Below the pieces are notes generated by a model, which worked only from the letters and a program-made list of their open reading frames with translations, had not been told where the DNA came from and did no database searches. Shown here piece by piece: positions 1 to 5,404 of a stretch of DNA of 5,404 nt (the first letter of the stretch is position 1; the number at the start of each line of letters is the position of its first letter). Made by a program: the position numbers and the translations under genes. Source of the stretch: Acholeplasmataceae bacterium. GTDB taxonomy: Bacteria > Bacillota_I > Bacilli_A > Acholeplasmatales > Acholeplasmataceae. The stretch is from assembly GCA_030656435.1 (NCBI GenBank), contig JAUSOA010000149.1:1-5404 (forward strand). The letters run 5' to 3'.

Positions 1-34
1 ACAAATATTTAGACACTTCAAGTCGTTCTTTCAT
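1..34 (-). CDS. Possible N-terminus of a divergent gene, cut by the window edge
   Basis: On the minus strand an ATG (complement of 32-34) opens a frame that reads MKERLEVSKYL and runs off the window start. The eleven residues are Lys/Glu-rich and look like a plausible protein start. I see no clear Shine-Dalgarno sequence in front of it and no convincing minus-strand promoter, and eleven codons are far too few to name a family. The alternative is that the plus strand here is the tail of an upstream gene: two plus frames read to stops at 39-41 and 68-70. It is reported only because a divergent neighbour would fit the plus-strand promoter that follows. Confidence 0.2.
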   Translation of the reverse strand, partial: MKERLEVSKYL

Positions 35-66
35 AAAATGAATACTGACACAATACACGATAAATA

Positions 67-95
67 TTGACTTTTTAGCATAAAAATAGTAAGAT
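67..95 (+). promoter_or_regulatory. Sigma-A-type promoter of the CNNM/CorC operon
   Basis: A -35 hexamer TTGACT (67-72, five of six consensus bases) is followed by exactly 17 bases and a -10 hexamer TAAGAT (90-95, four of six). Transcription would start near 101-103, giving a leader of about 140 nt before the first gene. The first possible RNA hairpin starts right at that point, which supports the assignment. It is the best promoter match I found in front of the operon. Confidence 0.65.
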
Positions 96-101
96 GTTTA
101 T

Positions 102-243
102 ATCACATGGTGATGGAGGGCATAAAAGTAGAAATGGAAGATTGCAGTAGTAGGGTCGACGATCCAACATATCCGGAAGTCAAAGATATCAAGCACGATG
201 CTTTTTTTGGTGTCTTTTTTTGTTGTGAAAGTAGGGGATTGAG
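102..243 (+). promoter_or_regulatory. Structured 5' leader, candidate attenuator or riboswitch of unknown class
   Basis: The untranslated leader between the promoter and the first membrane-protein gene contains several local hairpins: ATCAC/GTGAT (102-106 with 110-114, loop ATG), GGGTC/GATCC (153-157 with 161-165, loop GAC, one G-T pair), and ATATC/GATAT (169-173 with 185-189). The last is mutually exclusive with the terminator-like hairpin at 182-217, because both use 185-189. That is the layout of an antiterminator/terminator switch. I compared it from memory with M-box, yybP-ykoY (Mn2+), NiCo, ydaO, ZTP, fluoride, guanidine, T-box and SRP signatures and could not match any. A Mg2+ or other cation response would suit the downstream genes, but that is inference. 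A 45-47 codon frame also crosses this region and is treated as probably fortuitous. Confidence 0.45.
182..221 (+). terminator. Leader intrinsic terminator (attenuator) before the CNNM/CorC operon
   Basis: AAAGATATC (182-190) can pair with GGTGTCTTT (209-217) over nine positions, three of them G-U. Inside it AAGCA (191-195) pairs with TGCTT (199-203) around a CGA loop, leaving T204-208 as a bulge. A run of seven T follows the base (215-221). The hairpin lies only about 25 bases before the start codon, so as a terminator it would act on the operon itself, i.e. as an attenuator. The outer stem is rich in A-U and G-U pairs, so its strength is uncertain. Confidence 0.45.
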
Positions 244-1548
244 ATGTTAGTTTCAAGTTTAGTCATGTTATTTTTAATCTTTTTATCCGCTATCTTAGCA
301 GCAAGTGAAGTTGCACTTGTTGTAATTAGTGATAACAAGGTCAATATAGACGCTGAAAAAGGAAATAAAAGAGCATATAAGGTTCAAGTGTTTACAGAAA
401 CACCAAAGAAATATTTAACAACCATTCAGGTTTTAGTAACTTTAATCGCGTTGGTGAATGGTGCGATAGCACTAGATACATTCAGCAATGATGTTATTCG
501 TTGGTTTGATTCTACTAACCCCATTGTAGAGCCATTAGTCATTACTATTATTGCTTTAATGTTACTTGTTTTCCATGTTGTCATTGGTCAAATGATTCCA
601 AAGAGACTAGCAAACAAATATCCAAATCAAATAGCCTATGGCACGATTAGTTTTATCACGGGTTTAACGAAACTATCAGCTCCTGTTTTATGGATTTTAA
701 CACAACTATCAACATTGGTTGGTAGATTTGTGGGACTTAAGCCAAGTGAAGGAGATCGCAAGGTTACTGAAGAAGAAATTCGCTCAATTGTTGAAGAAAG
801 TAGTAAAACTGGTAATATTGATGAAGAAGAAGGCGAAATGATTCAAAATATATTTGACTTCTCAGATACCACAGTTGATGAAATTATGACACATCGTACA
901 GAAATATCAGCACTGAATGTAAAGTCAACGAAAGCTCAAATTCTAGAATATGTAAGAACAGAACAATATACAAGATTTCCTGTTTATGAAAACTCTATTG
1001 ATCATATTATTGGTACACTTCATGTAAAAGATTTATTAAAATATATTGATAATACCGATGAGAAATTTACAATTAAAGCATTACTGAGACCACCATACTT
1101 TATTCCGGAATCAAAAAAGACAAGTGATCTATTCAAGGAAATGCAAAAACAGAAAAACCATATCGCTGTTGTTATAGATGAATATGGTGGAACTGCTGGA
1201 ATTGTAACGATTGAGGATTTAATTGAGGAAATCGTAGGTAATATTTTCGATGAATACGATGAGGATGATGATTATATCAAGCAAATTGATGATAGAGTCT
1301 ATGAAATTGATGGCTTGATTTCAATTAATGATGTTGAGGATATAATTGAAGCTGGTCTTCCGGTTGATGATTATGATACATTAAGTGGGTTTATTTTAGG
1401 GCAACTCGGTCGTTTTCCAATGGAGAATGAAGAGATTGTTATTCAATACAACGGTTTTAAATTTGAAGTCTTGAGAACAGAGGATAAAAAAATATCGAAA
1501 GTCAAAGTAACAAAACCTCTGATTGAAGAGTCTTATATTGAGGAGTAA
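244..1548 (+). CDS. CNNM/CorC (hemolysin C-like) membrane protein, first of a tandem pair, variant GQMIPK motif
   Basis: This 434-residue protein has the full CNNM/CorC architecture. The DUF21/CNNM membrane domain covers about 1-165, with hydrophobic segments near 2-20, 59-78, 96-115 and 134-160. A CBS pair covers about 211-265 and 277-337 (RFPVYE at 244-249, DEYGGTAGIVTIEDL at 312-326). A CorC_HlyC domain covers about 345-425. Family members are linked to Mg2+ (sometimes Co2+) efflux or resistance, with the CBS pair sensing nucleotide/Mg2+; the old name hemolysin is historical. The segments SEVALVVIS (21-29) and TTIQVLVTLIAL (59-70) resemble the YrkA/YqhB-like subgroup rather than the GNN subgroup of the next gene. 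In the otherwise well-conserved G-E-x-x-P-K motif the Glu is Gln116 (GQMIPK, codon CAA at 589-591). A strongly acidic linker (DEYDEDDDY, 336-344) joins the CBS and CorC domains. The start is supported by AGGGGA at 233-238, five bases before ATG. The family is sure; activity and substrate are inferred. Confidence 0.93.
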   Translation: MLVSSLVMLFLIFLSAILAASEVALVVISDNKVNIDAEKGNKRAYKVQVFTETPKKYLTTIQVLVTLIALVNGAIALDTFSNDVIRWFDSTNPIVEPLVITIIALMLLVFHVVIGQMIPKRLANKYPNQIAYGTISFITGLTKLSAPVLWILTQLSTLVGRFVGLKPSEGDRKVTEEEIRSIVEESSKTGNIDEEEGEMIQNIFDFSDTTVDEIMTHRTEISALNVKSTKAQILEYVRTEQYTRFPVYENSIDHIIGTLHVKDLLKYIDNTDEKFTIKALLRPPYFIPESKKTSDLFKEMQKQKNHIAVVIDEYGGTAGIVTIEDLIEEIVGNIFDEYDEDDDYIKQIDDRVYEIDGLISINDVEDIIEAGLPVDDYDTLSGFILGQLGRFPMENEEIVIQYNGFKFEVLRTEDKKISKVKVTKPLIEESYIEE

Positions 1549-1559
1549 TGTGAGATATT

Positions 1560-2819
1560 ATGGATAAAGAAGTTATATGGCAGATTGTTATTCTTGCACT
1601 ACTGATTCTTTTTTCGGCTTTTTTTTCAGCGACAGAAACAGCGTTTTCTTCTCTGAATCAAATAAAGATTAAGCATCTTGCCCAAAATGGACATCGTGGA
1701 GCAAAAAGAACTTTACGTTTATCAGAAAACTTTGATAAAGTTTTAACAACGATTTTAATAGGAAATAATATAGTCAATATTGGTGCGGCTTCACTTGCAA
1801 CAGTTATTTTTGTTAAGTACTGGGGAAATGCAGGTGTGACGATTTCAACAGCTGTAATGACAACCTTAGTATTGATTTTTGGTGAAATTACACCAAAAAG
1901 CATCGCTAAGAAAATGCCTGAAAAGTTCGCCCTATCAGTCACTCCAACATTGATGCTTTTTATGTTTTTATTAGCCCCTTTAAATCTTATTTTCTCTTTC
2001 TGGCAGAAAATTATGAATAAGGTTATCAAATTTCAAAAAGAACCTCCTACTACAGAAGATGAACTCTTAACTTATGTTTCTGAAGTTCAACAAGAAGGTG
2101 GGATTAATGAAAATGAGGGTGATTTAATTCGAAGTGTTATCGATTTTGATGATCTTAAAGTTGAAGAAATATTTACTCCAAGAGTGAACGTGGTCGCGAT
2201 ATCTGAAAATGATGATCTTAAAAAAATAACACACGCATTTAGACATTCTGGCTATTCTAGATTACCTGTATATGAAAAAAACATTGATCATATCATAGGC
2301 ATTATCAATCATAAAGATTTTTATAACAGGGTACTATTGGAAAAACAAGATCTAGATACAATCATTAAACCTCCAGTATTTGTTACAGAGTACATGAAGG
2401 TCTCTAATTTGCTTGAATTATTACAGGAAAATAAAGCACATATGGCAATTGTAAAGGATGAATTCGGTGGAACTCTTGGTATAGTAACTATGGAGGATAT
2501 TCTAGAAGAAATAGTTGGTGATATCTGGGACGAGCACGACGAAATTGTCGAACAAATGATTAAGATTGATGAATCCAATTACCGAGTCAAAGGAAATGCT
2601 GATTTAGAAGACATTTTCGATGAACTTGGCATTGATGAAGAACTTGATTTTTCTACAGTCAATGGTTGGGCACAGGATGCACTTGGTAAGATTCCTAGTA
2701 TTGGTGAGGTCTTTAGCTATAAAAATCTAACGGTAACAATCACAGGTGCTGATACGAAAAAGGTATTAGAGGTCAATATAGAAGTACGTAATCCAAAAGA
2801 TGATGATGAAAAGGAATAG
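1560..2819 (+). CDS. CNNM/CorC (hemolysin C-like) membrane protein, second of a tandem pair, canonical motifs
   Basis: This 419-residue paralogue has the same order: CNNM/DUF21 membrane domain about 1-155, CBS pair about 201-255 and 266-325 (RLPVYE 234-239, DEFGGTLGIVTMEDI 300-314), CorC_HlyC domain about 332-408, and a charged tail ending DDDEKE. Its membrane motifs are the canonical ones: SATETAFSSLN (23-33), ILIGNNIVNIG (65-75) and GEITPK (108-113). It is therefore the better candidate for a working divalent-cation transporter of the Mg2+-efflux type. The start lies 11 bases after the upstream stop. The nearest good Shine-Dalgarno, AGGAG at 1541-1545, sits 14 bases from ATG inside the end of the first gene, and only GAG at 1552-1554 is at normal distance, so translation is probably coupled. 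No other in-frame ATG lies near, and the membrane domain needs this N-terminus. It is closed by a terminator overlapping its stop codon. Confidence 0.94.
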   Translation: MDKEVIWQIVILALLILFSAFFSATETAFSSLNQIKIKHLAQNGHRGAKRTLRLSENFDKVLTTILIGNNIVNIGAASLATVIFVKYWGNAGVTISTAVMTTLVLIFGEITPKSIAKKMPEKFALSVTPTLMLFMFLLAPLNLIFSFWQKIMNKVIKFQKEPPTTEDELLTYVSEVQQEGGINENEGDLIRSVIDFDDLKVEEIFTPRVNVVAISENDDLKKITHAFRHSGYSRLPVYEKNIDHIIGIINHKDFYNRVLLEKQDLDTIIKPPVFVTEYMKVSNLLELLQENKAHMAIVKDEFGGTLGIVTMEDILEEIVGDIWDEHDEIVEQMIKIDESNYRVKGNADLEDIFDELGIDEELDFSTVNGWAQDALGKIPSIGEVFSYKNLTVTITGADTKKVLEVNIEVRNPKDDDEKE

Positions 2820-2843
2820 GTTTACTAACCTACTCCTTTTTTT
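2813..2843 (+). terminator. Rho-independent terminator of the CNNM/CorC operon
   Basis: GGAATAGGTT (2813-2822) pairs with AACCTACTCC (2827-2836) around a TACT loop, nine pairs with one A/C mismatch, followed by seven T (2837-2843). The TAG stop codon (2817-2819) of the second membrane protein lies inside the 5' arm, so coding sequence and terminator overlap. A second T-run at 2847-2853 may help release. Confidence 0.85.
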
Positions 2844-2867
2844 ATCTTTTTTTATTATTAAATTGCG

Positions 2868-2891
2868 AAAAAAAAGAGCATTTCTGCTCTT
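2868..2891 (-). terminator. Rho-independent terminator of the lipoprotein gene
   Basis: Read on the minus strand, AAGAGCA (complement of 2885-2891) pairs perfectly with TGCTCTT (complement of 2874-2880) around a GAAA tetraloop, and the run of A at 2868-2875 becomes the U-tract. It lies about 20 bases past the lipoprotein stop. Together with the plus-strand terminator it separates the two convergent transcription units. Confidence 0.85.
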
Positions 2892-2910
2892 CTAAAAACT
2901 TAAGTAATTT

Positions 2911-3705
2911 TTATTCTTTGCCAGCAAGTGCATTGTTATATGCAACTTGAGCAAGTAGGTAGTAGTCAACGAAGTCAGAAAGTGTAGCACTTGTTGTGAT
3001 ATCACCAATACTCCAAGTTGTAGTACCCTTAACGAGTTGAGCTTCTGTAGCGTTCATAGTTGTTCCAACTAATGCTTCAGCAATAGCCTTCATGTTTCCG
3101 CCCCATCCTAGTGGATAGTAAGCGCCAGCAGTAGCATTCCAAGTCCAATAATGAGTAGAAGACTTAGTATCGCCTAACTTAACATTAGCATTTGCTAAAG
3201 GATAAGAACCTTTAGTACCGTCAGCATTTGCATTGAACACTAAACCAGCTTCAACTGCTTCGACATATGCTTTCGCATTTGCTTCAGTTTCAACCCATAC
3301 TTCTAAATCAGCAATACCAGTAGCAGAATACTTAATAGACTGTGCTCCTGATGCTCCTGAAACTGTACCTGTGAATAAAGTTCCACTAATACTTACATAC
3401 TTCGCATAGTAGCTAGTACCTCTAGCGCCAACAACTGCTAGTGCATCAGCAGGTAAAGTTGCTTTTTGCTCATCAGTTAAAACGATTTGAGCAGTGTTGT
3501 ATGGAAGATAGTATTCTTCGAATTGAACATTAACGACTTTGTCATCTTTGTCAACGACAACTTTTGCAATACCTACGTAGTGACCATGAACTAGTCCGTA
3601 GCTAACACCGTAACCGTAAGAATAAGATGGTTCTTGTTCTTCAGTACATGCTGCCAAACCAAAAGCTAGCAGCGCAACAAAAAAGATTGCAATCAATTTT
3701 TTCAT
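2911..3705 (-). CDS. Secreted lipoprotein of unknown function, possibly FMN-binding-like
   Basis: This 264-residue protein starts with a clear lipoprotein signal: MKK, a hydrophobic stretch (4-18) and the lipobox LAAC with Cys20 as the lipidated residue. The mature protein would sit on the outer face of the cell membrane. A Tyr/Gly-rich stretch follows (SYSYGYGVSYG, 27-37), then HYVGIAKVVVDKDDKVVNVQ (42-61), whose pattern 'YxGxaxVxVdxdgkVxxV' recalls the strand pair of small FMN-binding-type extracellular domains. A possibly related module is seen at about 134-165 (EVWVETEANAKAYVEAVEAG) followed by a Trp/Tyr-rich part (HYWTWN 185-190, PLGWGGNMKAIAE 198-210). The C-terminal part (244-260) could be helical. 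I recognise no catalytic motif, and the FMN link is only a resemblance. The protein is rich in Ala, Gly, Thr and Tyr, unlike its Lys/Ile-rich neighbours, as is common for exported proteins. AGGAGG nine bases before ATG and a TATAAT box suggest strong expression. Confidence 0.85.
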   Translation of the reverse strand: MKKLIAIFFVALLAFGLAACTEEQEPSYSYGYGVSYGLVHGHYVGIAKVVVDKDDKVVNVQFEEYYLPYNTAQIVLTDEQKATLPADALAVVGARGTSYYAKYVSISGTLFTGTVSGASGAQSIKYSATGIADLEVWVETEANAKAYVEAVEAGLVFNANADGTKGSYPLANANVKLGDTKSSTHYWTWNATAGAYYPLGWGGNMKAIAEALVGTTMNATEAQLVKGTTTWSIGDITTSATLSDFVDYYLLAQVAYNNALAGKE

Positions 3706-3714
3706 TATTTAATT

Positions 3715-3735
3715 CCTCCTATGAATTGTTTTCAT
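3715..3735 (-). promoter_or_regulatory. Consensus ribosome binding site with adjoining hairpin, lipoprotein gene
   Basis: On the minus strand AGGAGG (complement of 3715-3720) lies nine bases before the ATG and fixes the start. Directly upstream is a perfect five-base inverted repeat, ATGAA/TTCAT, spaced by five bases (3721-3735). In RNA it would form a small A/U-rich stem next to the Shine-Dalgarno. It could stabilise the short 5' end of the message or be chance. Confidence 0.7.
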
Positions 3736-3744
3736 TACGCTATT

Positions 3745-3774
3745 ATTATACTACATTTGTCAAGTAATAAGCAA
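3745..3774 (-). promoter_or_regulatory. Promoter of the lipoprotein gene
   Basis: The minus strand carries a perfect -10 box TATAAT (complement of 3745-3750). The best spaced -35 is TTGCTT (complement of 3769-3774, 18-base spacer), which is weak. A consensus TTGACA also occurs (complement of 3758-3763) but is only seven bases from the TATAAT, and at 17 bases it meets GCGTAA, a poor -10. Start of transcription is expected near 3738, giving a 5' leader of about 33 nt. Confidence 0.55.
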
Positions 3775-3795
3775 TCATATCTGAAAAGATTTTTT

Positions 3796-3810
3796 ATAAA
3801 AGCGTTTACC
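3796..3810. promoter_or_regulatory. cre-like operator (CcpA/LacI-family type) in the divergent promoter region
   Basis: ATAAAAGCGTTTACC matches 13 of 15 positions of the Bacillus cre consensus WTGAAARCGYTTWCW, including the whole central AAARCGYTTWC; the differences are A for G at position 3 and C at the end. Its centre is about 65 bases upstream of the predicted lipoprotein transcript start, the zone where CcpA activates genes such as ackA in Bacillus subtilis. It is also upstream of the lepA promoter. Whether this organism has CcpA cannot be told from the window. Confidence 0.4.
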
Positions 3811-3854
3811 TAGTTAAATATGGTTGTTTATTTAATAAAACCGAATAATTATAC

Positions 3855-3883
3855 TTTTATTCTAGGCATTTTAATGATACAAT
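3855..3883 (+). promoter_or_regulatory. Extended -10 promoter of lepA
   Basis: TGATACAAT (3875-3883) contains the extended -10 TG and the hexamer TACAAT (3878-3883, five of six consensus bases). The region 17 bases upstream, TTTTAT (3855-3860), is a poor -35, which fits an extended -10 promoter. The transcript would start near 3890, leaving an untranslated leader of about 20 bases. Confidence 0.5.
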
Positions 3884-3891
3884 TATTAAGC

Positions 3892-3898
3892 GGAAAGG
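3892..3898 (+). promoter_or_regulatory. Ribosome binding site deciding the lepA start
   Basis: GGAAAGG (3892-3898) is ten bases before the ATG at 3909 but only one base before another in-frame ATG at 3900. The downstream ATG is therefore taken as the start. The sequence is a moderate, not perfect, Shine-Dalgarno. Confidence 0.65.
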
Positions 3899-3908
3899 TA
3901 TGTGTATA

Positions 3909-5404
3909 ATGAATAAAGCATTATTGAATGAAAGACAAAAGAAAATAAGAAACTTTTCGATAATCGCCCACATTGACCATGGAAAGTCAACTCTAGCAGA
4001 TAGACTATTACAAACGACAAATACAGTCAGTAATCGTGAAATGAAGGAACAACTTTTAGATTCTATGGACCTAGAAAGAGAACGTGGAATTACGATAAAG
4101 TTGAATGCTGTGGAAATGCTTTATAAAGCGAAAAATGGCGAAGAGTATATCATGCATTTAATCGACACCCCAGGTCATGTTGACTTCACCTATGAAGTCT
4201 CAAGATCATTAGCGGCTTGTGAAGGTGCAATTTTAGTCGTAGACGCTGCTCAGGGTATTGAAGCTCAAACATTAGCAAATGTCTATTTAGCTATTGATAA
4301 TGACCTAGAAATTATCCCAGTCATTAATAAAATTGATTTACCAAGTGCGGAACCAGAAAAGGTTAAAAAAGAGATAGAAGATATTATCGGAATTCCAGCT
4401 CAAAATGCGGTGCTTGCATCAGCAAAAGAGGGTATTGGAATTATTGAAATTTTGGAGAGAATTATCACCGATGTTCCTGCTCCAACAGGCGATGCTTTTG
4501 AACCATTACAGGCACTCGTTTTTGACTCATATTTTGATGCATACAAGGGTGTAGTTCCTTCAGTTCGTATCGTGAATGGAACTGTCACAAAAGGGGATAC
4601 GATTCAGTTTATGGCCTCTGGTGCGAAGTATGAAGTCGTCGAAGTTGGTGTGCTTACACCCAAAATTTTAAAAAGAGAAGTTTTAGGTCCAGGTGATGTT
4701 GGATATTTAACAGCAGCTATTAAAGATATCAATACAGTGCGTGTAGGTGATACCATCACTCATGCAAACAATAAAGCTAAAACTGCACTTCCTGGTTATA
4801 GAACCATGAATTCAGTGGTTTTCTGCGGACTTTACCCTATTGATTCTGATCAATTTAACGATCTAAAAGATGCCCTAGAAAAATTAAAATTAAATGATGC
4901 GTCCTTACTTTATGAACCGGAAACATCTCAAGCCTTAGGCTTTGGATTTAGAACAGGATTCTTAGGTTTATTGCATATGGAAATTGTTCAGGAAAGAATT
5001 CATAGAGAGTTCAATATTGAACTAATTGCTACAGCTCCATCAGTTATTTATCATGTATTTTTAACCGATAAAACAATGATTGCAATCGATAATCCTTCCA
5101 AACTACCAGAACCTCAAAAGGTTGATTATATCCAAGAACCCTATGTTAAAGCCTCCATCATGTCTCCTAAGGAATATGTTGGGGCGATCATGGAAATTTC
5201 ACAAAAGAAGCGCGGTATTTTTGGTGATATGAAGTATGTGGATGCAAACCGTGTCCATATCACCTATGAATTACCTTTATCTGAAATTGTTTACGATTTC
5301 TTTGATAAATTGAAATCGTCAACTAAGGGCTACGCTTCCTTTGATTATGAAATGGCAGGGTATAAAACATCCAACCTTCAGAAAATGGATATCATGCTCA
5401 ATGG
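3909..5404 (+). CDS. lepA: Elongation factor 4 (LepA) translational GTPase, 3' end cut off
   Basis: The frame stays open to the window end, giving 498 codons of a protein that is usually about 600-610 residues, so roughly the last 100 residues, most of the LepA-specific C-terminal domain, lie outside. The GTPase signatures are complete: G1 AHIDHGKST (20-28), switch I RGIT (59-62), DTPGH (86-90, with the hydrolysis-related His90), NKID (140-143) and SAK (171-173). Domain II follows from about residue 190, then the EF-G-like domains with ETSQALGFGFRTGFLGLLHME and, near the end, SSTKGYASFDYEMAGYK. LepA is a ribosome-bound GTPase related to EF-G, proposed to back-translocate or remobilise stalled ribosomes and to aid 30S assembly. 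Identity is close to Bacillus-type LepA by eye (IKLNAVEM after RGIT, as in Firmicutes). It has its own promoter and is divergent from the lipoprotein gene. The start at 3909 is chosen from Shine-Dalgarno spacing over 3900. No frameshift or missing motif is seen. Confidence 0.97.
   Translation, partial: MNKALLNERQKKIRNFSIIAHIDHGKSTLADRLLQTTNTVSNREMKEQLLDSMDLERERGITIKLNAVEMLYKAKNGEEYIMHLIDTPGHVDFTYEVSRSLAACEGAILVVDAAQGIEAQTLANVYLAIDNDLEIIPVINKIDLPSAEPEKVKKEIEDIIGIPAQNAVLASAKEGIGIIEILERIITDVPAPTGDAFEPLQALVFDSYFDAYKGVVPSVRIVNGTVTKGDTIQFMASGAKYEVVEVGVLTPKILKREVLGPGDVGYLTAAIKDINTVRVGDTITHANNKAKTALPGYRTMNSVVFCGLYPIDSDQFNDLKDALEKLKLNDASLLYEPETSQALGFGFRTGFLGLLHMEIVQERIHREFNIELIATAPSVIYHVFLTDKTMIAIDNPSKLPEPQKVDYIQEPYVKASIMSPKEYVGAIMEISQKKRGIFGDMKYVDANRVHITYELPLSEIVYDFFDKLKSSTKGYASFDYEMAGYKTSNLQKMDIMLN

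Noticed and set aside
169..181. TCCGGAAG resembling the SRP RNA apical loop
   Set aside because: The conserved continuation GAAGCAG and the flanking helix are missing, so this is not an SRP RNA.
153..203. Two hairpins showing CGA/ACGA in or near the loop, reminiscent of mini-ykkC (guanidine-II)
   Set aside because: The ACGR tetraloops are not properly closed (the A or G pairs into the stem, leaving three-base loops), the stems do not match the class, and the downstream genes are not guanidine exporters.
1658..2029. Minus-strand open frame of 123 codons
   Set aside because: It lies entirely within the well-supported second CNNM/CorC gene, has no Shine-Dalgarno or family resemblance, and is an antisense shadow.
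2321..2578. Minus-strand open frame of 85 codons
   Set aside because: Antisense to the CBS domains of the second CNNM/CorC gene; the Ser/Ile-rich product is typical of shadow frames.
3758..3763. Consensus TTGACA on the minus strand as -35 of the lipoprotein promoter
   Set aside because: It is seven bases from the TATAAT and at normal spacing meets GCGTAA, a poor -10; it is kept only as a remark in the promoter entry.
3900..3908. ATG at 3900 as the lepA start
   Set aside because: The Shine-Dalgarno ends one base before it; the ATG at 3909 has normal spacing.
4400..4588. Minus-strand open frame of 62 codons
   Set aside because: Antisense to the conserved GTPase/domain II part of lepA; no start signals.

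Overview
The window comes from an AT-rich, low-GC Gram-positive-type bacterium. The LepA protein is strongly Firmicutes-like, Shine-Dalgarno sites are of the AGGAGG type, and a Cys-anchored lipoprotein is present. Tryptophan is written as TGG throughout and no gene needs TGA to be read through. That argues against the UGA=Trp mycoplasmas and fits Bacilli or Erysipelotrichia, or standard-code Mollicutes relatives such as Acholeplasma-like lineages. The placement is inference; no marker here fixes the genus.

Layout. Bases 1-243 hold a possible divergent gene start at the very edge (weak), a good sigma-A-type promoter at 67-95 and a leader of about 140 nt. The leader has several hairpins and ends in a terminator-like hairpin plus T-run just before the first gene. 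Bases 244-2819 are a two-gene operon of CNNM/CorC-type membrane proteins (DUF21 membrane domain, CBS pair, CorC_HlyC domain), 11 nt apart, closed by a terminator that overlaps the second stop codon. Bases 2911-3705 on the minus strand encode a secreted lipoprotein of uncertain function with its own terminator and promoter. Bases 3706-3908 are a divergent promoter region with a cre-like palindrome. From 3909 to the window end lies lepA (elongation factor 4), cut off roughly 100 residues before its expected C-terminus.

How the parts fit. The two membrane proteins come from different CNNM/CorC subgroups and probably work on divalent cation (Mg2+) efflux or homeostasis, either as a pair or as two separate homodimers. 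The leader suggests transcription attenuation in front of them. The lipoprotein and lepA are divergently transcribed and need not be functionally related. Nothing in the window is a mobile element, CRISPR array or RNA gene of a type I recognise. The most interesting points are the unassigned attenuator-like leader, the Glu-to-Gln change in the signature motif of the first membrane protein, and the cre-like site upstream of the lipoprotein gene.
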